64,000 nucleotides of DNA from Gordius sp. MW1. Taxonomy: Eukaryota > Nematomorpha > Gordioida > Gordea > Gordiidae. The stretch lies in contig OZ038529.1 of assembly GCA_964036665.1 (NCBI GenBank), positions 15,570,060 through 15,634,059 on the forward strand, in the 5' to 3' direction. Positions within the stretch are counted from its first letter, which is position 1, and each line of letters opens with the position of its first letter. Positions 20,901-34,300 of the stretch are shown here, in pieces. Made by a program: the position numbers and the translations under genes. Below the pieces are notes generated by a model. It saw only the letters and a program-made list of their open reading frames with translations. It ran no database searches and was not told where the DNA came from.

Positions 20901-22330
20901 TACAACAAACTAATCGCAACAATAAAACGTTGTCTTTTGTCAAAATGATAGTTCTCGCAGCTTAAAACCTCTTTTCGGAAGTCAATCGAGGCTAATAGGA
21001 TTCTCAAATTGGCTTACTTTTATATATTTTTTCATGCTGTTTCACATAGAATCGAAAAAAATAAATATTTTTACCTCAAAATTTTTCACATATTTTTCTT
21101 TGAACCGTATTCATCCGATGAAAGTTGTCGTTTTCAGACGTGGTTTCTATGATCCCAAGTAAAAATTTATCAGAATCTAAAAACTATTACTTTGAAATCA
21201 TGATCGCATAATGCATTTTTGAAAATTAAGCATCACGTTGCGATACAACAAACTAATCGCAACAAAAAAACGATGTCTTTTGTCAAAATGTTAGTTCTCG
21301 CAGCTTAAAACCTCTTTTCGGAAGTCAATCGAGGATAATAGGATTCTCAAATTGGCTTACTTTTATATATTTTTTTACGCTCTTTCACATAGAATCGAAA
21401 AAAATAAATATTTTTACCTCAAAATTTTTCACATATTTTTCTTTGAACCGTATTCATCCGATGAAAGTTGTCGTTTTCAGACGTGGTCTCTAAGATCCCA
21501 AGTAAAAATTTATCAGAATCTAAAAACTATTACTTTGAAATCATAATCGCATAGAGCAGTTTTCTAAAATTCAGCACTCACGTTGCGATACAACAAACTA
21601 ATCGCAACAATAAAACGTTGTCTTTTGTCAAAATGATAGTTCTCGCAGCTTAAAACCTCTTTGTGGAAGTCAATCGAGGATAATAGGATTCTCAAATTGG
21701 CTTACTTTTATATATTTTTTCATGCTCTTTCACATAGAATCGAAAAAAATAAATATTTTTACCTCAAAATTTTTCACATATTTTTCTTTCAACCGTATGC
21801 ATCCGATGAAAGTTGTCGTTTTCAGACCGGGTTTCCATGATAAAAAGTAAAAATTTATCAGAATCAGAAAACTATTACTTTGAAACCATAATCGCATAAT
21901 GCATTTTCAAAAATTAAGCATCACGTTGCGATACAACAAACTAATCGCAACAATAAAACGTTGTCTTTTGTCAAAATGATAGTTCTCGCAGCTTAAAACC
22001 TCTTTTCGGAAGTCAATCGAGGATAATAGGATTCTCAAATTGGCTTACTTTTATATATTTTTTCATGCTGTTTCACATAGAATCGAAAAAAATAAATATT
22101 TTTACCTCAAAATTTTTCACATATTTTTCTTTGAACCGTATTCATCCGATGAAAGTTGTCGTTTTCAGACGTGGTTTCTATGATCCCAAGTAAAAATTTA
22201 TCAGAATCTGAAAACTATTACTTTGAAATCATGATCGAATAGAGCCATTTTCAAAAATTAAGCATCACGTTGCGATACAACAAACTAATCGCAACAATAA
22301 AACGTTGTCTTTTGTCAAAATGATAGTTCT
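17950..22330 (+). repeat. 5-mer (1722 bp) and 4-mer (1375 bp) satellite units
   Basis: The rare motif GACCGGGTTTCCATGA occurs at about 18728, 20450 and 21825, spaced 1722 and then 1375 bp. GATCGAATAG and GAGGCTAATAGG markers accompany the first two copies. The third unit lacks one monomer. An adjacent pair at about 19.5 and 19.85 kb (TGTAAAAT(T/A)GAATAG) is a further local duplication. Confidence 0.8.
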
Positions 22331-25300
22331 TGCAGCTTAAAACCTCTTTGCGGAAGTCAATCGAGGATAATACGATTCTCAAATTGGCTTACTTTTATAT
22401 ATTTTTTTACGCTCTTTCACATAGAACCGAAAAAAATAAATATTTTTACCTCAAAATTTTTCACATATTTTTCTTTGGACCGTATTCATCCGATGAAAGT
22501 TGTCGTTTTCAGACGTGGTTTCTATGATCCCAAGTAATAATTTATCAGAATCTGAAAATTATTACTTTGAAATCATGATCGCATAGAGCCATTTTGAAAA
22601 ATTAAGCATCACGTTGCGATGCAACAAATTAATCGCAACAATAAAACGTTGTCTTTTGTCAAAATGATAGTTCTCGCAGCTTAAAACCTCTTTGCGGAAG
22701 TCAATTGAGGATAATAGGATTCTCAAATTGGCTTACTCTTATATATTTTTTTACGCTCTTTCACATAGAATCGAAAAAAATAAATATTTTTATCTCAAAA
22801 TTTTTCACATATTTTTCTTTGAACCGTATTCATCCGATGAAAGTTGTCGTTTTCAGACGTGGTTTCTATGATCCCAAGTAAAAATTTATCAGAATCTGAA
22901 AACTATTACTTTGAAATCATGATCGCATAGAGCCATTTTGAAAAATTAAGCATCACGTTGCGATGCAACAAACTAATCGCAACAATAAAACGTTGTCTTT
23001 CGTCAAAATGATAGTTCTCGCAGCTTAAAACCTCTTTTCGGAAGTCAATCGAGGATAATAGGATTCTCAAATTGTCTTACTTTTATATATTTTTTTATGC
23101 TCTTTCACATACTATCGAAAAAAATAAATATTTTTACCTCAAAATTTTTCACATATTTTTCTTTGAACCGTATTCATCCGATGAAAGTTGTCGTTTTCAG
23201 ACGTGGTTTCTATGATCCCAAGTAAAAATTTATCAGAATCTGAAAACTATTACTTTGAAATCATGATCGCATAATGCATTTTTGAAAAATTAAGAACTCA
23301 CGTTGCGATACAACAAACAAATCGCAACAATAAAACGTTGTCTTTTGTCAAAATCATAGTTCTCGCAGCTTAAAACCTCTTTGCGGAAGTCATTCGAGGA
23401 TAATAGGATTCTCAAATTGGCTTACTTTTATATATTTTTTCATGCTCTTTCACATAGAATCGAAAAAAATAAATATTTTTACCTCAAAATTTTTCACATA
23501 TTTTTCTTTCAACCGTATGCATCCGATGAAAGTTGTCGTTTTCAGACGTGGTTTCTATGATCCCAAGTAAAAATTTATCAGAATCAGAAAACTATTACTT
23601 TGAAATCATGATCGCATAGTGCATTTTTGAAAAATTAAGCACTCACGTTGCGATACAACAAACTAATCGCAACAATAAAACGTTGTCTTTTGTCAAAATG
23701 ATAGTTCTCGCACAGCTTAAAACCTCTTTTCGGAAGTCAATCGAGGATAATAGGATTCTCAAATTGGCTTACTTTTATATATTTTTTTATGCTCTTTCAC
23801 ATAGAATCGAAAAAAATAAATATTTTTAATTCAAAATTTTTCACATATTTTTCTTTGGACCGTATTCATCCGATGAAAGTTGTCGTTTTCAGACGTGGTT
23901 TCTATGATCCCAAGTAATAATTTATCAGAATCTGAAAATTATTACTTTGAAATCATGATCGCATAGAGCCATTTTGAAAAATTAAGCATCACGTTGCGAT
24001 GCAACAAATTAATCGCAACAATAAAACGTTGTCTTTTGTCAAAATGATAGTTCTCGCAGCTTAAAACCTCTTTTCGTTAGTCAATCGAGGATAATAGGAT
24101 TCTCAAATTGGCTTACTTTTATATATTTTTTCATGCTCTTTCACATACTATCGAAAAAAATAAATATTTTTACCTCAAAATTTTTCACATATTTTCTTTG
24201 AACCGTATTTATCCGATGAAAGTTGTCGTTTTCAGACGTGGTTTCTATGATCCCAAGTATAAATTTATCAGAATCTGAAAACTATTACTTTGAAATCATG
24301 ATCGCATAATGCATTTTTGAAAAATTAAGCACTCACGTTGCGATACAACAAACTAATCGCAACAATAAAACGTTGTCTTTTGTCAAAATGATAGTTCTCG
24401 CAGCTTAAAACCTCTTTGCGGAAGTCAATCGAGGATAATAGGATTCTCAAATTGGCTTACTTTTATATATTTTTTCATGCTCTTTCACATACTATCGAAA
24501 AAAATAAATATTTTTACCTCAAAATTTTTTACATATTTTTCTTTGAACCGTATTCATCCGATGAAAGTTGTCGTTTTCAGACGTGGTTTCTATGATCCCA
24601 AGTAAAATTTATCAGAATCTGAAAACTATTACTTTGAAATCATGATCGCATAATGGATTTTTGAAAAATTAAGCATCACGTTGCGATACAACAAACTAAT
24701 CGCAACAATAAAACGTTGTCTTTTGTCAAAATGATAGTTCTCGCAGCTTAAAACCTCTTTGCGGAAGTCAATTGAGGATAATAGGATTCTCAAATTGGCT
24801 TATTTTTATATATTTTTTTACGCTCTTTCACATAGAATCGAAAAAAATAAATATTTTTATCTCAAAATTTTTCACATATTTTTCTTTGAACCGTATTCAT
24901 CCGATGAAAGTTGTCGTTTTCAGACGTGGTTTCTATGATCCCAAGTAAAAATTTATCAGAATCTGAAAACTATTACTTTGAAATCATGATCGCATAGAGC
25001 CATTTTCAAAAATTAAGCATCACGTTGCGATACAACAAACTAATCGCAACAATAAAACGTTGTCTTTTGTCAAAATGATAGTTCTCGCAGCTTAAAACCT
25101 CTTTTCGGAAGTCAATCGAGGATAATAGGATTCTTAAATTGGCTTACTTTTATATATTTTTTCATGCTCTTTCACATAGAATCGAAAAAAATAAATATTT
25201 TTACCTCAAAATTTTTCACATATTTTTCTTTGGACCGTATTCATCCGATGAAAGTTGTCGTTTTCAGACGTGGTTTCTATGATCCCAAGTAATAATTCAT

Positions 25301-25376
25301 CAGAATCTGAAAACTATTACTTTGAAATCATGATCGCATAGAGCCATTTTGAAAAATTAAGCATCACGTTGCGATG
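22330..25376 (+). repeat. Heterogeneous satellite monomers without a clear higher-order period
   Basis: About nine monomers of mixed types. Short stretches match each other at about 1380 bp (GCAACAAATTAATCG at 22621 and 24001), but the match is lost after about 200 bp. This block looks like a mosaic left by older exchanges next to the homogenised centre. Confidence 0.7.
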
Positions 25377-28300
25377 CAACAAACTAATCGCAACAATAAA
25401 ACGTTGTCTTTTGTCAAAATGATAGTTCTCGCAGCTTAAAACCTCTTTGCGGAAGTGAATCGAGGATAATAGGAATCTCAGATTGGCTTACTTTTATATA
25501 TTTTTTTACGCTCTTTCACATAGAATCGAAAAAAATAAATATTTTTACCTCAAAATTTTTCACATATTTTTCTTTGGACCGTATTCATCCGATGAAAGTT
25601 GTCGTTTTCAGACGTGGTTTCTTTGATCCCAAGTAATAATTTATCAGAATCTGAAAACTATTACTTTGAAATCATGATCGCATAATGCATTTTTGAAAAA
25701 TTAAGCACTCACGTTGCGATACAACAAACTAATCGCAACAATAAAACGTTGTCTTTTGTCAAAATGATAGTTCTCGCAGCTTAAAACCTCTTTGCGGAAG
25801 TGAATCGAGGATAATAGGATTCTCAGATTGGCTTACTTTTATATATTTTTTTACGCTCTTTCACATAGAATCGAAAAAAATAAATATTTTTACCTCAAAA
25901 TTTTTCACATATTTTTCTTTGAACCGTATTCATCCGATGAAAGTTGTCGTTTTCAGACGTGGTTTCTTTGATCCCAAGTAATAATTTATCAGAATCTGAA
26001 AACTATTACTTTGAAATCATGATCGCATAATGGATTTTTGAAAAATTAAGCATCACGTTGCGATACAACAAACTAATCGCAACAATAAAACGTTGTCTTT
26101 TGTCAAAATGATAGTTCTCGCAGCTTAAAACCTCTTTTCGGAAGTCAATCGAGGATAATAGGATTCTCAAATTGGCTTACTTTTATATATTTTTTCATGC
26201 TCTTTCACATAGAATCGAAAAAAATAAATATTTTTACCTCAAAATTTTTCACATATTTTTCTTTGGACCGTATTCATCCGATGAAAGTTGTCGTTTTCAG
26301 ACGTGGTTTCTTTGATCCCAAGTAATAATTTATCAGAATCTGAAAACTATTACTTTGAAATCATGATCGCATAATGCATTTTTGAAAAATTAAGCACTCA
26401 CGTTGCGATACAACAAACTAATCGCAACAATAAAACGTTGTCTTTTGTCAAAATGATAGTTCTCGCAGCTTAAAACCTCTTTGCGGAAGTGAATCGAGGA
26501 TAATAGGATTCTCAGATTGGCTTACTTTTATATATTTTTTTACGCTCTTTCACATAGAATCGAAAAAAATAAATATTTTTACCTCAAAATTTTTCACATA
26601 TTTTTCTTTGAACCGTATTCATCCGATGAAAGTTGTCGTTTTCAGACGTGGTTTCTATGATCCCAAGTAAAAATTTATCAGAATCTGAAAACTATTACTT
26701 TGAAATCATGATCGCATAATGGATTTTTGAAAAATTAAGCATCACGTTGCGATGCAACAAACTAATCGCAACAATAAAACGTTGTCTTTTGTCAAAATGA
26801 TAGTTCTCGCAGCTTAAAACCTCTTTGCGGAAGTGAATCGAGGATAATAGGAATCTCAGATTGGCTTACTTTTATATATTTTTTTACGCTCTTTCACATA
26901 GAATCGAAAAAAATAAATATTTTTACCTCAAAATTTTTCACATATTTTTCTTTGGACCGTATTCATCCGATGAAAGTTGTCGTTTTCAGACGTGGTTTCT
27001 ATGATCCCAAGTAAAAATTTATCAGAATCTGAAAACTATTACTTTGAAATCATGATCGCATAGAGCCATTTTCAAAAATTAAGCATCACGTTGCGATACA
27101 ACAAACTAATCGCAACAATAAAACGTTGTCTTTTGTCAAAATGATAGTTCTCGCAGCTTAAAACCTCTTTTCGGAAGTCAATCGAGGATAATAGGATTCT
27201 TAAATTGGCTTACTTTTATATATTTTTTCATGCTCTTTCACATAGAATCGAAAAAAATAAATATTTTTACCTCAAAATTTTTCACATATTTTTCTTTGGA
27301 CCGTATTCATCCGATGAAAGTTGTCGTTTTCAGACGTGGTTTCTATGATCCCAAGTAATAATTCATCAGAATCTGAAAACTATTACTTTGAAATCATGAT
27401 CGCATAGAGCCATTTTGAAAAATTAAGCATCACGTTGCGATGCAACAAACTAATCGCAACAATAAAACGTTGTCTTTCGTCAAAATGATAGTTCTCGCAG
27501 CTTAAAACCTCTTTTCGGAAGTCAATCGAGGATAATAGGATTCTCAAATTGTCTTACTTATATATGTTTTTTTATGCTCTTTCACATACTATCGAAAAAA
27601 ATAAATATTTTTACCTCAAAATTTTTCACATATTTTTCTTTGGACCGTATTCATCCGATGAAAGTTGTCGTTTTCAGACGTGGTTTCTATGATCCCAAGT
27701 AATAATTTGTCAGAATCTGAAAACTATTACTTTGAAATCATGATCGCAGAATGCATTTTTGAAAAATTAAGCACTCACGTTGCGATACAACAAACTAATC
27801 GCAACAATAAAACGTTGTCTTTTGTCAAAATGATAGTTCTCGCAGCTTAAAACCTCTTTGCGGAAGTGAATCGAGGATAATAGGATTCTCAGATTGGCTT
27901 ACTTTTATATATTTTTTTACGCTCTTTCACATAGAATCGAAAAAAATAAATATTTTTACCTCAAAATTTTTCACATATTTTTCTTTGAACCGTATTCATC
28001 CGATGAAAGTTGTCGTTTTCAGACGTGGTTTCTATGATCCCAAGTAAAAATTTATCAGAATCTGAAAACTATTACTTTGAAATCATGATCGCATAATGGA
28101 TTTTTGAAAAATTAAGCATCACGTTGCGATACAACAAACTAATCGCAACAATAAAACGTTGTCTTTTGTCAAAATGATAGTTCTCGCAGCTTAAAACCTC
28201 TTTTCGGAAGTCAATCGAGGATAATAGGATTCTCAAATTGGCTTACTTTTATATATTTTTTCATGCTCTTTCACATAGAATTGAAAAAAATAAATATTTT

Positions 28301-31300
28301 TACCTCAAAATTTTTCACATATTTTTCTTTGAACCGTATTCATCCGATGAAAGTTGTCGTTTTCAGACGTGGTTTCTATGATCCCAAGTAAAAATTTATC
28401 AGAATCTGAAAACTATTACTTTGAAATCATGATCGCATAGAGCCATTTTCAAAAATTAAGCATCACGTTGCGATACAACAAACTAATCGCAACAATAAAA
28501 CGTTGTCTTTTGTCAAATGATAGTTCTCGCAGCTTAAAACCTCTTTTCGGAAGACAATCGAGGATAATAGGAATCTCAGATTGGCTTACTTTTATATATT
28601 TTTTTACGCTCTTTCACATAGAATCGAAAAAAATAAATATTTTTACCTCAAAATTTTTCACATATTTTTCTTTGGACCGTATTCATCCGATGAAAGTTGT
28701 CGTTTTCAGACGTGGTTTCTTTGATCCCAAGTAATAATTTATCAGAATCTGAAAACTATTACTTTGAAATCATGATCGCATAATGCATTTTTGAAAAATT
28801 AAGCACTCACGTTGCGATACAACAAACTAATCGCAACAATAAAACGTTGTCTTTTGTCAAAATGATAGTTCTCGCAGCTTAAAACCTCTTTGCGGAAGTC
28901 AATCGAGGATAATAGGATTCTCAAATTGTCTTACTTTTATATATTTTTTTATGCTCTTTCACATACTATCGAAAAAAATAAATATTTTTACCTCAAAATT
29001 TTTCACATATTTTTCTTTGAACCGTATTCATCCGATGAAAGTTGTCGTTTTCAGACGTGGTTTCTATGATCCCAAGTAAAAATTTATCAGAATCAGAAAA
29101 CTATTACTTTGAAATCATGATCGCATAATGGATTTTTGAAAAATTAAGCATCACGTTGCGATACAACAAACTAATCGCAACAATAAAACGTTGTCTTTTG
29201 TCAAAATGATAGTTCTCGCAGCTTAAAACCTCTTTTCGGAAGTCAATCGAGGATAATAGGATTCTCAAATTGGCTTACTTTTATATATTTTTTCATGCTC
29301 TTTCACATAGAATCGAAAAAAATAAATATTTTTACCTCAAAATTTTTCACATATTTTTCTTTGAACCGTATTCATCCGATGAAAGTTGTCGTTTTCAGAC
29401 GTGGTTTCTATGATCCCAAGTAAAAATTTATCAGAATCTGAAAACTATTACTTTGAAATCATGATCGCATAGAGCCATTTTCAAAAATTAAGCATCACGT
29501 TGCGATACAACAAACTAATCGCAACAATAAAACGTTGTCTTTTGTCAAATGATAGTTCTCGCAGCTTAAAACCTCTTTTCGGAAGTCAATCGAGGATAAT
29601 AGGATTCTCAAATTGGCTTACTTTTATATATTTTTTCATGCTCTATCACATAGAATCGAAAAAAATAAATATTTTTATCTCAAAATTTTTCACATATTTT
29701 TCTTTGAACCGTATTCATCCGATGAAAGTTGTCGTTTTCAGACGTGGTTTCTATGATCCCAAGTAAAAATTTATCAGAATCTGAAAACTATTACTTTGAA
29801 ATCATGATCGCATAGAGCCATTTTCAAAAATTAAGCATCACGTTGCGATACAACAAACTAATCGCAACAATAAAACGTTGTCTTTTGTCAAAATGATAGT
29901 TCTCGCAGCTTAAAACCTCTTTTCGGAAGTCAATCGAGGATAATAGGATTCTTAAATTGGCTTACTTTTATATATTTTTTCATGCTCTTTCACATAGAAT
30001 CGAAAAAAATAAATATTTTTACCTCAAAATTTTTCACATATTTTTCTTTGGACCGTATTCATCCGATGAAAGTTGTCGTTTTCAGACGTGGTTTCTTTGA
30101 TCCCAAGTAATAATTTATCAGAATCTGAAAACTATTACTTTGAAATCATGATCGCATAATGCATTTTTGAAAAATTAAGCACTCACGTTGCGATACAACA
30201 AACTAATCGCAACAATAAAACGTTGTCTTTTGTCAAAATGATAGTTCTCGCAGCTTAAAACCTCTTTGCGGAAGTGAATCGAGGATAATAGGAATCTCAG
30301 ATTGGCTTACTTTTATATATTTTTTTACGCTCTTTCACATAGAATCGAAAAAAATAAATATTTTTACCTCAAAATTTTTCACATATTTTTCTTTGGACCG
30401 TATTCATCCGATGAAAGTTGTCGTTTTCAGACGTGGTTTCTTTGATCCCAAGTAATAATTTATCAGAATCTGAAAACTATTACTTTGAAATCATGATCGC
30501 ATAATGCATTTTTGAAAAATTAAGCACTCACGTTGCGATACAACAAACTAATCGCAACAATAAAACGTTGTCTTTTGTCAAAATGATAGTTCTCGCAGCT
30601 TAAAACCTCTTTGCGGAAGTGAATCGAGGATAATAGGATTCTCAGATTGGCTTACTTTTATATATTTTTTTACGCTCTTTCACATAGAATCGAAAAAAAT
30701 AAATATTTTTACCTCAAAATTTTTCACATATTTTTCTTTGAACCGTATTCATCCGATGAAAGTTGTCGTTTTCAGACGTGGTTTCTATGATCCCAAGTAA
30801 AAATTTATCAGAATCTGAAAACTATTACTTTGAAATCATGATCGCATAATGGATTTTTGAAAAATTAAGCATCACGTTGCGATACAACAAACTAATCGCA
30901 ACAATAAAACGTTGTCTTTTGTCAAAATGATAGTTCTCGCAGCTTAAAACCTCTTTTCGGAAGTCAATCGAGGATAATAGGATTCTCAAATTGGCTTACT
31001 TTTATATATTTTTTCATGCTCTTTCACATAGAATCGAAAAAAATAAATATTTTTACCTCAAAATTTTTCACATATTTTTCTTTGGACCGTATTCATCCGA
31101 TGAAAGTTGTCGTTTTCAGACGTGGTTTCTTTGATCCCAAGTAATAATTTATCAGAATCTGAAAACTATTACTTTGAAATCATGATCGCATAATGCATTT
31201 TTGAAAAATTAAGCACTCACGTTGCGATACAACAAACTAATCGCAACAATAAAACGTTGTCTTTTGTCAAAATGATAGTTCTCGCAGCTTAAAACCTCTT

Positions 31301-34300
31301 TGCGGAAGTGAATCGAGGATAATAGGATTCTCAGATTGGCTTACTTTTATATATTTTTTTACGCTCTTTCACATAGAATCGAAAAAAATAAATATTTTTA
31401 CCTCAAAATTTTTCACATATTTTTCTTTGAACCGTATTCATCCGATGAAAGTTGTCGTTTTCAGACGTGGTTTCTATGATCCCAAGTAAAAATTTATCAG
31501 AATCTGAAAACTATTACTTTGAAATCATGATCGCATAATGGATTTTTGAAAAATTAAGCATCACGTTGCGATGCAACAAACTAATCGCAACAATAAAACG
31601 TTGTCTTTTGTCAAAATGATAGTTCTCGCAGCTTAAAACCTCTTTGCGGAAGTGAATCGAGGATAATAGGAATCTCAGATTGGCTTACTTTTATATATTT
31701 TTTTACGCTCTTTCACATAGAATCGAAAAAAATAAATATTTTTACCTCAAAATTTTTCACATATTTTTCTTTGGACCGTATTCATCCGATGAAAGTTGTC
31801 GTTTTCAGACGTGGTTTCTATGATCCCAAGTAAAAATTTATCAGAATCTGAAAACTATTACTTTGAAATCATGATCGCATAGAGCCATTTTCAAAAATTA
31901 AGCATCACGTTGCGATACAACAAACTAATCGCAACAATAAAACGTTGTCTTTTGTCAAAATGATAGTTCTCGCAGCTTAAAACCTCTTTTCGGAAGTCAA
32001 TCGAGGATAATAGGATTCTTAAATTGGCTTACTTTTATATATTTTTTCATGCTCTTTCACATAGAATCGAAAAAAATAAATATTTTTACCTCAAAATTTT
32101 TCACATATTTTTCTTTGGACCGTATTCATCCGATGAAAGTTGTCGTTTTCAGACGTGGTTTCTATGATCCCAAGTAATAATTCATCAGAATCTGAAAACT
32201 ATTACTTTGAAATCATGATCGCATAGAGCCATTTTGAAAAATTAAGCATCACGTTGCGATGCAACAAACTAATCGCAACAATAAAACGTTGTCTTTCGTC
32301 AAAATGATAGTTCTCGCAGCTTAAAACCTCTTTTCGGAAGTCAATCGAGGATAATAGGATTCTCAAATTGTCTTACTTATATATGTTTTTTTATGCTCTT
32401 TCACATACTATCGAAAAAAATAAATATTTTTACCTCAAAATTTTTCACATATTTTTCTTTGGACCGTATTCATCCGATGAAAGTTGTCGTTTTCAGACGT
32501 GGTTTCTATGATCCCAAGTAATAATTTGTCAGAATCTGAAAACTATTACTTTGAAATCATGATCGCAGAATGCATTTTTGAAAAATTAAGCACTCACGTT
32601 GCGATACAACAAACTAATCGCAACAATAAAACGTTGTCTTTTGTCAAAATGATAGTTCTCGCAGCTTAAAACCTCTTTGCGGAAGTGAATCGAGGATAAT
32701 AGGATTCTCAGATTGGCTTACTTTTATATATTTTTTTACGCTCTTTCACATAGAATCGAAAAAAATAAATATTTTTACCTCAAAATTTTTCACATATTTT
32801 TCTTTGAACCGTATTCATCCGATGAAAGTTGTCGTTTTCAGACGTGGTTTCTATGATCCCAAGTAAAAATTTATCAGAATCTGAAAACTATTACTTTGAA
32901 ATCATGATCGCATAATGGATTTTTGAAAAATTAAGCATCACGTTGCGATACAACAAACTAATCGCAACAATAAAACGTTGTCTTTTGTCAAAATGATAGT
33001 TCTCGCAGCTTAAAACCTCTTTTCGGAAGTCAATCGAGGATAATAGGATTCTCAAATTGGCTTACTTTTATATATTTTTTCATGCTCTTTCACATAGAAT
33101 TGAAAAAAATAAATATTTTTACCTCAAAATTTTTCACATATTTTTCTTTGAACCGTATTCATCCGATGAAAGTTGTCGTTTTCAGACGTGGTTTCTATGA
33201 TCCCAAGTAAAAATTTATCAGAATCTGAAAACTATTACTTTGAAATCATGATCGCATAGAGCCATTTTCAAAAATTAAGCATCACGTTGCGATACAACAA
33301 ACTAATCGCAACAATAAAACGTTGTCTTTTGTCAAATGATAGTTCTCGCAGCTTAAAACCTCTTTTCGGAAGACAATCGAGGATAATAGGAATCTCAGAT
33401 TGGCTTACTTTTATATATTTTTTTACGCTCTTTCACATAGAATCGAAAAAAATAAATATTTTTACCTCAAAATTTTTCACATATTTTTCTTTGGACCGTA
33501 TTCATCCGATGAAAGTTGTCGTTTTCAGACGTGGTTTCTTTGATCCCAAGTAATAATTTATCAGAATCTGAAAACTATTACTTTGAAATCATGATCGCAT
33601 AATGCATTTTTGAAAAATTAAGCACTCACGTTGCGATACAACAAACTAATCGCAACAATAAAACGTTGTCTTTTGTCAAAATGATAGTTCTCGCAGCTTA
33701 AAACCTCTTTGCGGAAGTCAATCGAGGATAATAGGATTCTCAAATTGTCTTACTTTTATATATTTTTTTATGCTCTTTCACATACTATCGAAAAAAATAA
33801 ATATTTTTACCTCAAAATTTTTCACATATTTTTCTTTGAACCGTATTCATCCGATGAAAGTTGTCGTTTTCAGACGTGGTTTCTATGATCCCAAGTAAAA
33901 ATTTATCAGAATCAGAAAACTATTACTTTGAAATCATGATCGCATAATGGATTTTTGAAAAATTAAGCATCACGTTGCGATACAACAAACTAATCGCAAC
34001 AATAAAACGTTGTCTTTTGTCAAAATGATAGTTCTCGCAGCTTAAAACCTCTTTTCGGAAGTCAATCGAGGATAATAGGATTCTCAAATTGGCTTACTTT
34101 TATATATTTTTTCATGCTCTTTCACATAGAATCGAAAAAAATAAATATTTTTACCTCAAAATTTTTCACATATTTTTCTTTGAACCGTATTCATCCGATG
34201 AAAGTTGTCGTTTTCAGACGTGGTTTCTATGATCCCAAGTAAAAATTTATCAGAATCTGAAAACTATTACTTTGAAATCATGATCGCATAGAGCCATTTT

